Shown here: piece by piece, positions 1 through 5,992 of the stretch | Layout: each line of letters begins with the position of its first letter | How positions within the stretch are numbered: position 1 is the first letter of the stretch | DNA from: Thermodesulfobacteriota bacterium | GTDB lineage: Bacteria > Desulfobacterota > Thermodesulfobacteria > Thermodesulfobacteriales > Thermodesulfatatoraceae | Assembly (NCBI GenBank): GCA_013154385.1 | Contig: JAADCO010000154.1 | Coordinates: 1-9,886, forward strand | DNA: 9,886 bases | Reading direction: 5' to 3' | Notes under the pieces: model-generated | The model's database searches: none | What the model was told of the DNA's origin: nothing | The model's input: the letters and a program-made list of their open reading frames with translations, nothing else | Made by a program: the position numbers and the translations under genes

Positions 1-43
1 GCGGAAGGAATGGAAGAGGGGAGTCAGGAGGACAAATAAAAAA

Positions 44-119
44 TGGAGCGGGAGACGGGACTTGAACCCGCGACATCCACCTTGGCAAGGTGGCGCTCTA
101 CCAACTGAGCTACTCCCGC
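44..119 (-). tRNA. tRNA-Gly (anticodon GCC)
   Basis: Read on the minus strand this folds as a complete 76-nt cloverleaf. The acceptor stem GCGGGAG (119-113) pairs with CTCCCGC (54-48), followed by discriminator T and an encoded CCA (46-44). The D arm contains AGTTGGTAG. The anticodon stem CCACC/GGTGG encloses loop TTGCCAA with anticodon GCC, which reads GGC and GGU glycine codons. The T arm carries TTCAAGT. It lies 49 nt downstream of porB on the same strand and has its own promoter-like sequence. A T-rich run (TTTTTTATTTG) directly follows the CCA end. Confidence 0.97.
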
Positions 120-134
120 TCCGGTCAGTCTAAA

Positions 135-163
135 TAAATAGCGAGCGCCTCAGGCTCTGTCAA
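135..163 (-). promoter_or_regulatory. Probable promoter of tRNA-Gly
   Basis: On the minus strand a perfect -35 hexamer TTGACA (163-158) is separated by 17 nt from TATTTA (140-135), a 3-of-6 match to the -10 consensus within an AT-rich patch. A start about 7 nt further on would leave roughly 9 nt before the mature tRNA 5' end at 119. The box sits entirely in the gap after the porB stop. No strong terminator separates porB from it, so the tRNA may also receive por operon transcripts. The elements are visible in the sequence; their function is inferred. Confidence 0.55.
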
Positions 164-168
164 GCCGC

Positions 169-1107
169 CTAGAGCTCGGAGAGCTTGACCAGGCGCTCGT
201 ACTCGGCATCCACCCGGCGCTGGATCTCGGCGATGTGCTCCGGAGTGAGATGCCGGAAACGGCGCTGCAGCTTGAGATACTCCTCCACGGGCTTGGGCTT
301 GGTGATCTTGCGGGTGAGATAGTACTTGCCCTCGATCACCTCGTAGAGGGGGAAGATCTTGGTGTCCACGGCCAAGCGGGCCAGCTTGATGGAGTCTTCC
401 GCTTTGGTGCCCCAGCCCGTAGGACAGGGCGAATAGATGTGCACGTAAGCCGGCCCTTTAACCAGCGCGGCCTTCTTGACCTTGTTCATGAGGTCCAGGA
501 AGAAGGCCGGGCTGGCCGTCGCCACGTAAGGGATACCGTGGGCCACGGCAATGGCCGGGACGTTTTTCTTCCAGGTCATCTGGCCGATGCTTCTTTCGCC
601 CGGAGGGCTGGTGGTGGTCATGGCGCCGTAGGGCGTGCAGCTCGAGCGCTGGACACCGGTGTTCATGTAAGCCTCGTTGTCGAGGCAGACGTAGACGAAG
701 TCGTGCCCGCGCTCCAGGGCGCCGGAAAGGGCCTGCAGACCGATGTCCGCCGTGCCGCCGTCTCCGGCGATGGAGACCACGTCCACGTGACGGGTCTTGG
801 GGAAACGGCCGTGGCGCTTGAGCACCTTGAGCGCCGCTTCCACCCCGGAAGCCACCGCCGCGGCGTTCTCGAAGGCGATGTGGATCCAGGGCACACGCCA
901 CGAAGTATGGGGGAAGGGTGAGGTGACGATCTCCATGCACCCCGTGGCGTTGCAGACGATCACGTCCGTGCCCAAGGCCTTCATCACCATCCGCAAGGCC
1001 AGGATCTCACCACAACCCTGACAAGCCCTGTGTCCCGGAGCCAGAGGCTCCTCTTTGGGCAAGTTTTTGACGGAAAAACCTTTGAATTTTGCGAGCTCTG
1101 GTATCAT
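169..1107 (-). CDS. porB: Pyruvate:ferredoxin oxidoreductase, beta subunit (TPP-binding)
   Basis: This is the thiamine-diphosphate subunit of the four-subunit cytoplasmic POR, which decarboxylates pyruvate with CoA and passes electrons through an internal 4Fe-4S cluster to ferredoxin. The 312-residue length is usual for the family. The N-terminal CQGCGE motif, the cysteine in ATGCMEI and the cysteine in SPCPTGWG are the four expected cluster ligands. GDGGTADIG followed by DNEAYMNTG is the TPP/Mg2+ motif. The ATG start overlaps the porA stop by 4 nt (ATGA), so translation is probably coupled; AGGGG lies 8 nt upstream. The family is clear. Pyruvate is the most likely substrate, but related 2-oxoacid oxidoreductases cannot be fully excluded. 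Confidence 0.93.
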   Translation of the reverse strand: MIPELAKFKGFSVKNLPKEEPLAPGHRACQGCGEILALRMVMKALGTDVIVCNATGCMEIVTSPFPHTSWRVPWIHIAFENAAAVASGVEAALKVLKRHGRFPKTRHVDVVSIAGDGGTADIGLQALSGALERGHDFVYVCLDNEAYMNTGVQRSSCTPYGAMTTTSPPGERSIGQMTWKKNVPAIAVAHGIPYVATASPAFFLDLMNKVKKAALVKGPAYVHIYSPCPTGWGTKAEDSIKLARLAVDTKIFPLYEVIEGKYYLTRKITKPKPVEEYLKLQRRFRHLTPEHIAEIQRRVDAEYERLVKLSEL

Positions 1108-2282
1108 ACCTCACGCACCCCTATGTATTCGTAAGCTTCTTTGGGCCGCTTCTTGCGGTAGAAGGCAGCCCGATCCGCCATTTCTTCGAAGTCCTCCACC
1201 GTGATGTCGCGTCCGCCGAGACCGGCGATGAAGTTCACCACCCGCGGACGACGGGCCGCAGCGTAGAGCGCCCCGCGCACTTCCGTGCCCAGCGGGCCAC
1301 CCACGCCACCGATGGTGAGCGCACGGTCGATGACCGCAAGCACCGGGATGCCCGCCACCGCCTTGCGGAACTCCTGCACGGGGAAGGGCCTGGTGACCCG
1401 CAGTCTCACCAGGCCGACCTTCTTGCCGGCCTCGCGCATCTTGTCTATGGCGGTCATGGCGGTCTCCGCCATGCTGCCCTGGATCATGAGCACCACTTCC
1501 GCGTCTTCCGTCCGGTAGGTCTCCACCGGATGGTATTCGCGGCCGAACCGGTTGGCCCAGTCCTTCCAGACTCGGTTGATGACCCGGCGGGAATTGCGGA
1601 AGGCCTCGTCCTGGGCCCGTTTGGCCTCGAAGTAGATCTCCGGCACACCCACCGGACCCATGGTGAGCGGTTTCCGCGGGTCGAGCTTGTACTTCGGGCG
1701 GAAGGGCGGAAGGAAGTCGTCCACCTCTTCCTGGTCGGGCATTTCTATGGGTTCGATGACGTGCGAGAGGGTGAACCCGTCAATGTTGACGATGGTGGGG
1801 AACATGACGTTGCGGTCTTCGGCAATGCGAAAGGCCTGGATGACGAGGTCCACCGCTTCCTGACCGTTTTCGGCCCACATCTGGATCCAGCCGATGTCCC
1901 TTTCGGCCATGATGTCGCTGTGGTCGTTCCAGATGCTGATGGGGGCCGAAAGGGCACGGTTGGCTACGACCATCACCACCGGAAGCCTGAGCGCCGGGGC
2001 GATGAAGAGGATCTCGTGCATGAGGGCCAACCCCTGCGCCGAGGTAGAGGTGAAAGTGCGCGCTCCGGTGGCCACGGCTCCCAGCGCCGCACTGATGGCG
2101 GAATGCTCGGACTCTACGGTGATGTATTCGGCGTCGAGCTCACCATTGGCCACGAGCTCGCTCAGGTGCTCGACGATGTGGGTCTGCGGGGTAATGGGAT
2201 AGGCCGCGATGACTTCGGCTCGCGCCAGTTTGACGGCGTCGGCAATGGCTATGGAAACTTCTTTGGCTACTCTCTTTCCCAT
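1104..2282 (-). CDS. porA: Pyruvate:ferredoxin oxidoreductase, alpha subunit
   Basis: The alpha subunit contains the pyrimidine-binding half of the TPP site and the transketolase C-terminal-like domain. The 392-residue protein has the hallmark YPITPQT at residues 28-34, then ESEHSA and SAQGL, which line the active site in this family. The frame is open further upstream to 2348, but the start at 2282 (MGKRVAKE) is preferred. It lies 2 nt after the porD stop and is preceded by GGAGGAGGT with a 6-nt spacer, whereas the upstream start would overlap porD by 64 nt. The 3' end overlaps porB by 4 nt. It works with porB, porD and porG as one heterotetrameric unit. Confidence 0.93.
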   Translation of the reverse strand: MGKRVAKEVSIAIADAVKLARAEVIAAYPITPQTHIVEHLSELVANGELDAEYITVESEHSAISAALGAVATGARTFTSTSAQGLALMHEILFIAPALRLPVVMVVANRALSAPISIWNDHSDIMAERDIGWIQMWAENGQEAVDLVIQAFRIAEDRNVMFPTIVNIDGFTLSHVIEPIEMPDQEEVDDFLPPFRPKYKLDPRKPLTMGPVGVPEIYFEAKRAQDEAFRNSRRVINRVWKDWANRFGREYHPVETYRTEDAEVVLMIQGSMAETAMTAIDKMREAGKKVGLVRLRVTRPFPVQEFRKAVAGIPVLAVIDRALTIGGVGGPLGTEVRGALYAAARRPRVVNFIAGLGGRDITVEDFEEMADRAAFYRKKRPKEAYEYIGVREV

Positions 2283-2284
2283 GG

Positions 2285-2581
2285 CTAGACCTCCTCCACG
2301 ACCATGGTAATCGCCCCCTTGGGGCAAACCGCGGCGCAGATCCCACACCCCTTACAGTAGAAGAGGTTTACCAGGTAGTAGCCCTCTTCGTCCTGCTGGT
2401 CGTAGCACATATCCGGGCACATGATGTAACAGGTGCCGCACTTGACACACTTTTCTTTGTCCAGTTCCGGGCGCATGGAACGCCAGTTACCAGTCTTGAA
2501 CTGGGCGCTGTTGCCGGGCTCCAGGATGTAGAGCCCAAACGGCACCTCCTTCCAAGGAAGCATTCCTTGATCCTTACCCAT
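2285..2581 (-). CDS. porD: Pyruvate:ferredoxin oxidoreductase, delta subunit (2x[4Fe-4S] ferredoxin-like)
   Basis: This small 98-residue electron-transfer subunit carries two classical 4Fe-4S motifs. The first is C45-x2-C48-x2-C51-x3-C55-P and the second is C76-x2-C79-x2-C82-x3-C86-P. It relays electrons from the beta-subunit cluster to soluble ferredoxin. The N-terminal 40 residues (including WKEVPFG and GNWRSMRPE) match the usual PorD extension before the clusters. The ATG is preceded by AAGGAG with an 8-nt spacer, and that site overlaps the porG stop codon. It lies 12 nt after porG and 2 nt before porA. An extra cysteine, C59, sits just after the first motif. Confidence 0.94.
   Translation of the reverse strand: MGKDQGMLPWKEVPFGLYILEPGNSAQFKTGNWRSMRPELDKEKCVKCGTCYIMCPDMCYDQQDEEGYYLVNLFYCKGCGICAAVCPKGAITMVVEEV
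2289..2297 (-). promoter_or_regulatory. Shine-Dalgarno fixing the porA start
   Basis: On the minus strand GGAGGAGGT ends 6 nt before the ATG at 2282. It lies inside the last codons of porD (encoding VVEEV). Its strength and spacing support starting PorA at MGKRV rather than at the upstream in-frame codon at 2348. Confidence 0.8.
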
Positions 2582-2593
2582 TGCACTTACTCC

Positions 2594-3145
2594 TTAGGTG
2601 TAGAGTTTGGTTTCCTCGATGGCCCGCTGCATGGCGGCCTTGTTCTTCTCCGCCAGGCGACCGAAACGCTGTTCCAAGGCCTCTTCGAGATATTTCCTGT
2701 CCACCAGGCCCGTAGCCTTGAGGAAGGCCCCAAGCATGGTGGTGTTGGTGATGGGAAGCCCGAGGACCTCAAGGGCAATCTTGGTGGCGTCCACCAGGGC
2801 CAGCTTCCCTTTGAAACCGCCGAGCATCTTCCGTACCGTCTTTTCGTCCTTGGAGGTGTTGATGATGGCCCAACCGTCCTCCTTGAGTCCGTCGGTTACG
2901 TTGACGATGCTGGGAAGAGAAGGATCGAGCACCACGACGATGTCGGGATGATAGACCTTCTCTCGGGTCCGGATGCGCTGGTCGCTTACCCTGACAAAGG
3001 CCATCACCGGGGCTCCACGCCGTTCGGGGCCAAAGCTCGGGAAGGCCTGGGCGTATTTGCCCTCGTTGATGGCAGAGATGGCGATGAGCTCTGCCGAAGT
3101 CACGGCTCCCTGACCGCCTCGACCGTGCAGTCTCACTTCGATCAT
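2594..3145 (-). CDS. porG: Pyruvate:ferredoxin oxidoreductase, gamma subunit
   Basis: This is the gamma subunit, implicated in CoA binding in this enzyme family. The 183-residue protein begins MIEVRLHGRGGQG, the diagnostic N-terminus, and continues with FPSFGPERRGAPV and ITNTTMLGAF, both typical of PorG. The start at 3145 is chosen because AAGGAG lies 8 nt upstream. An in-frame TTG at 3166 would add seven residues but has no ribosome-binding site and would place the good site inside the gene. It is the first gene of the por operon, directly downstream of a promoter-like TTGACA element. Confidence 0.94.
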   Translation of the reverse strand: MIEVRLHGRGGQGAVTSAELIAISAINEGKYAQAFPSFGPERRGAPVMAFVRVSDQRIRTREKVYHPDIVVVLDPSLPSIVNVTDGLKEDGWAIINTSKDEKTVRKMLGGFKGKLALVDATKIALEVLGLPITNTTMLGAFLKATGLVDRKYLEEALEQRFGRLAEKNKAAMQRAIEETKLYT

Positions 3146-3153
3146 GGGTTCCT

Positions 3154-3159
3154 CTCCTT
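3154..3159 (-). promoter_or_regulatory. Shine-Dalgarno fixing the porG start
   Basis: On the minus strand AAGGAG lies 8 nt before the ATG at 3145. It excludes the upstream TTG at 3166 as a likely start, because that codon has no comparable site before it. Confidence 0.75.
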
Positions 3160-3181
3160 GAGCCAATCTGGATTGAGCACT

Positions 3182-3211
3182 TCGTTAGCACATGAACCTA
3201 AAGGGTGTCAA
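3182..3211 (-). promoter_or_regulatory. Candidate promoter of the por operon
   Basis: On the minus strand a perfect TTGACA (3211-3206) is followed after 18 nt by TAACGA (3187-3182), preceded by TGC as in extended -10 elements. Transcription would start near 3175, leaving a leader of about 30 nt before the porG ATG. The -35 match is exact but the -10 matches the consensus poorly, so this is tentative. It lies in the 136-nt divergent region shared with the channel gene. Confidence 0.4.
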
Positions 3212-3281
3212 CAAGTCTGACGTTTAAAAAGGGGGCGATTTCCGACCGAAAATAGTTTTAGCCTCGAAGGGGGTCCCCATT

Positions 3282-4232
3282 ATGGAAACAAACCTCTATT
3301 GTGAATGGGATCAGGAACAAGTTCACAGGCAGGAGGAGAAAAGACCCGATTTCAGCTTCCAGGATCTTTCGGGAAGGGACTTCTCCCGCGCCAATCTTCG
3401 GGGCGCAAAATTTTTCAAGGCCAAGCTCAAGGGCGCCATCTTCAGCGGGGCCGACATTTCCGGGGCCGACTTCTCCGGGGCCGATCTCTCCGAGGCCCAT
3501 CTCGAAGGGGTGAAGGCCCGCGCCACGGGCTTCGGCATGGCCAACCTCAAGGGGGCCCGCCTCTTTCACGCCGACCTGAGGGATTCCTCCTTCACCAAGG
3601 CCAACATGGAGCACGTGGATGCCCGGTGTGCGGACCTTACGAACGCCAGATTGCGGGAGGCCAACCTGCGCACGGCCGACTTCACTTCAGCCGTCCTCAA
3701 GGAGGCCGATCTCAGCTTGAGCGATGTCCACGGAGCGGTCTTCTTCAACGCCGATCTTCGTGGCTCCCGCCTGAGGATGCTCCGGGGCTACAAGAAGGCT
3801 TCCTGGATCGGGGCAGACATCCGGGACATCAACTTTGCCGGAGCCTATCTCCTGAGACGGCACATCATGGACGAAAACTACCTCGAGGAGTTCAAGAACC
3901 AGGGTCCTTTGGCCCGGGTGGTTTACTATCTTTGGTGGCTCACCTCAGACTGCGGCCGGAGCATGTTCCGCTGGTGCCTCCTCATCCTCGCGCAGGCCCT
4001 CTTTTTCGCCTATCTCTACCATCTCGTAGGGGTTGATTACGGAAAGTATCCCACGGCCCTTTCCCCGCTCTACTACAGCATCGTGACCCTGACCACCCTG
4101 GGATACGGCGACGTGATCCCCAACTCTCTCGCCGGGCAGGTCATTGCCATCTGTGAAGTGATCACCGGCTACGTCATGCTCGGTGGTCTCCTGGCCATCT
4201 TTACCAATCGCATCGCAAGGAGGGCGGACTAA
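3282..4232 (+). CDS. Pentapeptide-repeat protein fused to a two-TM potassium channel pore
   Basis: This 316-residue protein has two parts. Residues ~24-165 are tandem pentapeptide repeats of the A(D/N)LxX type (SGADFSGADLSEAHLEG), which form a right-handed quadrilateral beta-helix; a short further stretch follows at ~173-190. After the linker WWLTSDCGRS (218-227) comes a channel module: TM1 (~231-249), a pore helix, the K+ selectivity signature TLTTLGYGD (269-277), TM2 (~284-307) and a basic C-terminus. It is probably a homotetrameric inner-membrane K+-selective channel with the repeat domain in the cytosol. AAGGGGGT lies upstream of the ATG. The stop codon overlaps the HDOD gene start by 1 nt. 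Gating signal and physiological role are unknown. Confidence 0.88.
   Translation: METNLYCEWDQEQVHRQEEKRPDFSFQDLSGRDFSRANLRGAKFFKAKLKGAIFSGADISGADFSGADLSEAHLEGVKARATGFGMANLKGARLFHADLRDSSFTKANMEHVDARCADLTNARLREANLRTADFTSAVLKEADLSLSDVHGAVFFNADLRGSRLRMLRGYKKASWIGADIRDINFAGAYLLRRHIMDENYLEEFKNQGPLARVVYYLWWLTSDCGRSMFRWCLLILAQALFFAYLYHLVGVDYGKYPTALSPLYYSIVTLTTLGYGDVIPNSLAGQVIAICEVITGYVMLGGLLAIFTNRIARRAD
3441..3500 (+). repeat. Tandem 15-nt repeat units encoding pentapeptides
   Basis: Four consecutive 15-nt units start at 3441, 3456, 3471 and 3486. The first three share the core GGGGCCGA at exact 15-nt intervals (3447, 3462, 3477) and the fourth has diverged (GAGGCCCA). They encode successive pentapeptides within the channel gene's beta-helix domain. 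The DNA-level similarity is closer than in the rest of the domain, which suggests relatively recent duplication of repeat coils. Confidence 0.75.
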
Positions 4233-5098
4233 TGGGTTTTATAGGAGTTTTGAAGAAGCGCATACGGCCAAAGGACCCGCGGAAAGAGCTCAAGAAGTTG
4301 CTCGCAGACTTCGAGTTGCCCCACTTTCCCAAGGTGGCCATGTACATCCTCGAGGGGCTCAGGGACCCGAACGTCCCGGTGCCCGAGATCGCCCGCCGGG
4401 TGGCCCTTGATCCGGCCATCCATCTCAAGGTGTTGAAGACGGTGAACTCCGCCGCCTTTGGCCTTCCCAAACAGGTGACCAACATCGAACACGCGGTGGC
4501 CCTTCTCGGCCGGGCGAGGCTCGAATCCCTGATCTTGCCCCTGGCCGTTAGGGAGACACTTCCCAACTTCCGGGCGGCGTGCCTCAACCAGGAGCTCTTC
4601 TGGTTGGCCGGCGCCAGGCGGGCCATCCTCGCCAGACAACTGGCCCATCTCTTAAACCCGCAGCACCACGTCGAGGCCTTCAGCGCCGGTCTCCTGCAGG
4701 ACATGGCCATTCCGGTGATCATGCACCTCAAAGAAAAGGTATACTGCCCCACGCTCGAGACCTGGAACGTGGAGAAAGAGGTGCGCCTGGACGAGCTCGA
4801 AAGGCGGGAGCTGGGGTTTGACCATCAAGCCATCGGGCGCCTCATGGCCGAGGAATGGAACCTTCCGGACTATCTGGTGCAGGCGGTTTCGGCGCACCAC
4901 AGCTTCGCGGAGGATCTCGATCCGGCGATCTATCTCGTCTCCCATCTTCGCTACCAGGAAGACCCCTCCGAGAGTCCGGAGGCCGAGATCATCGTCGAGG
5001 AGGCCCATTCACGCTTCAACCTCAACAAGGACATCGTCCGCTCGATGTTGAAGAAGACCTACGCGGAAGCCGAAGAGCTGGCGCGCATCTTCCTCTGA
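4232..5098 (+). CDS. HDOD-domain protein (stand-alone, degenerate HD motif)
   Basis: This 288-residue protein consists mostly of one HDOD (HD-related output) domain, residues ~20-225, with a helical C-terminal tail. Recognisable family segments are LPHFPKVAMYIL, VALDPAIHLKVLKTVNSAAFG and NIEHAVALLGRARL. The usual HD metal-binding GLLHD reads GLLQD at 153-157, so the histidine is lost and phosphodiesterase activity is unlikely. FDHQAIG (196-202) and AVSAHH (218-223) are kept. HDOD proteins act in bacterial signalling, usually as non-catalytic outputs. The ATG overlaps the channel stop (TAATG), and AAGGAGG within the channel gene's end is 8 nt upstream. No receiver, GGDEF or other sensor domain is attached. 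A link to the channel is inferred from gene order only. Confidence 0.88.
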   Translation: MGFIGVLKKRIRPKDPRKELKKLLADFELPHFPKVAMYILEGLRDPNVPVPEIARRVALDPAIHLKVLKTVNSAAFGLPKQVTNIEHAVALLGRARLESLILPLAVRETLPNFRAACLNQELFWLAGARRAILARQLAHLLNPQHHVEAFSAGLLQDMAIPVIMHLKEKVYCPTLETWNVEKEVRLDELERRELGFDHQAIGRLMAEEWNLPDYLVQAVSAHHSFAEDLDPAIYLVSHLRYQEDPSESPEAEIIVEEAHSRFNLNKDIVRSMLKKTYAEAEELARIFL

Positions 5099-5104
5099 GG
5101 AACG

Positions 5105-5132
5105 TTGCAAATTCGAGGCTCGCCGTTATCTT
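5105..5132 (+). promoter_or_regulatory. Candidate promoter of tRNA-Gln
   Basis: TTGCAA (5105-5110) and TATCTT (5127-5132) each match the sigma70 consensus at four of six positions and are separated by 16 nt. A start near 5139 would precede the mature tRNA 5' end by about 7 nt. The element begins 7 nt after the HDOD stop codon. The same transcript could extend into the ABC transporter genes, since no terminator is visible after the tRNA. Confidence 0.45.
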
Positions 5133-5145
5133 TAGAAGACGCGGA

Positions 5146-5220
5146 TCCCGGGTCGTCTAATCGGCAGGACATGGGATTTTGGCTCCCAGAATGGTGGTTC
5201 GAATCCACCCCCGGGATCCA
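5146..5220 (+). tRNA. tRNA-Gln (anticodon TTG)
   Basis: This is a complete 75-nt cloverleaf. The acceptor TCCCGGG (5146-5152) pairs with CCCGGGA (5210-5216), followed by discriminator T and encoded CCA. The D stem is GTCT/GGAC. The anticodon stem TGGGA/TCCCA encloses loop TTTTGGC with anticodon TTG, which reads CAA and, by wobble, CAG. The T arm is GGTGG-TTCGAAT-CCACC. It stands alone between the HDOD gene and the ABC ATPase gene on the same strand. Confidence 0.96.
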
Positions 5221-5272
5221 GATCTTCCTCCCCTCTTGAACGTTCCGGCTCAAGCGATCATTGTCTTCCGGC

Positions 5273-5992
5273 ATGGAAGAAGTCCTGTGCGTGGAAGGTT
5301 TGCACAAGTCTTTCGACGGCCTGGTGGCCCTCTCCGAGGTCTCCTTCGGGTTGCGCGCCGGAGAGATCCTCGGGGTGGTGGGGCCAAACGGGGCGGGAAA
5401 GACGACCCTCATCAATTGTCTCCTCGGCCTGGTCACGCCTTCCCGCGGCCGCATCGTTTACTTCGGCCGCGACCTCTTTGAGGAGCGGACGGAGGTCCTC
5501 AAACAGGTGAACTTCGCCTCCAACTACGTCTCCCTTCCGCTTTCCCTCACCCTGAGGGAAAACCTTCGGGTCTACGCCCATCTCTACGAGGTCTCCTCCC
5601 CGGAGGAGCGAATCCGGGAGGTGCTCGAGCTCTTCGGCCTCTGGGAAAGGCGTGATGAGCCCACGCGGAGGCTCTCTTCCGGGCAGATGATGCGCCTCTG
5701 TCTGGCCAAGGCTCTCCTCAACCGCCCCCGGGTGCTCCTCCTCGACGAACCCACGGCCGGGCTCGATCCGGAGGTGGCCCATCGCACGCGGGACCTGCTG
5801 CGCCGGTTGAGGCGGTCCTGGAAGCTTTCGGTCCTCATCACCTCGCACAACCTTCACGAGATCGAGGAGATCTCCGACCGGATCCTCATCCTCGAGGCCG
5901 GTCGGGTGAGGGCTCTGGGAGAGGTCTCCGAACTCCTCAAGAGTTTTCACGTGGAGGATCTCGAGGAACTCTACTTTCGGTTGGTCTCATGA
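5273..5992 (+). CDS. ABC-2 type exporter, ATP-binding subunit
   Basis: This 239-residue nucleotide-binding subunit probably drives export through the adjacent permease. Walker A is GPNGAGKT (37-44), the signature is LSSGQ (134-138), Walker B with D-loop is LLLDEPTAGLD (155-165) and the switch histidine is in ITSHN (H192). Where most ABC ATPases have the Q-loop glutamine, this one reads FASNYVSLP (81-89). The ATG at 5273 is chosen because it starts directly before the first beta strand; an in-frame TTG at 5261 would add four residues. Neither has a Shine-Dalgarno sequence. The gene begins 52 nt after tRNA-Gln and overlaps the permease by 4 nt. It most resembles NodI/DrrA-type ATPases. The substrate is unknown. 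Confidence 0.9.
   Translation: MEEVLCVEGLHKSFDGLVALSEVSFGLRAGEILGVVGPNGAGKTTLINCLLGLVTPSRGRIVYFGRDLFEERTEVLKQVNFASNYVSLPLSLTLRENLRVYAHLYEVSSPEERIREVLELFGLWERRDEPTRRLSSGQMMRLCLAKALLNRPRVLLLDEPTAGLDPEVAHRTRDLLRRLRRSWKLSVLITSHNLHEIEEISDRILILEAGRVRALGEVSELLKSFHVEDLEELYFRLVS

Noticed and set aside
44..163. tRNA-Gly as an integration site for a mobile element
   Set aside because: No integrase gene, direct repeat of the tRNA 3' end or composition change is visible in the window.
235..921. Open frame of 228 codons on the plus strand opposite porB
   Set aside because: It is antisense to porB and has low-complexity composition typical of a complementary-strand artefact.
1089..2288. Long open frame (399 codons) on the plus strand opposite porA
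   Set aside because: It is antisense to a clearly conserved gene and its translation is rich in His, Gly, Asp and Arg with no recognisable domain, as expected from the complement of a GC-rich coding strand.
2283..2348. Longer porA start at 2348
   Set aside because: It would overlap porD by 64 nt, while GGAGGAGGT sits 6 nt before the internal ATG at 2282, which also gives the usual PorA N-terminus.
3146..3166. Longer porG starting at TTG 3166
   Set aside because: The seven added residues precede the conserved MIEVRLHGRGGQG start, there is no ribosome-binding site before the TTG, and a good one lies before the ATG at 3145.
3281..4232. Possible antibiotic-resistance role (Qnr-like) for the pentapeptide protein
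   Set aside because: The repeat domain is fused to a membrane channel pore, unlike free cytosolic Qnr/MfpA proteins that mimic DNA, and nothing else points to gyrase protection.
5258..5950. Open frame of 230 codons on the minus strand opposite the ABC ATPase gene
   Set aside because: It mirrors the ATPase coding region, has no recognisable domain and no ribosome-binding site.
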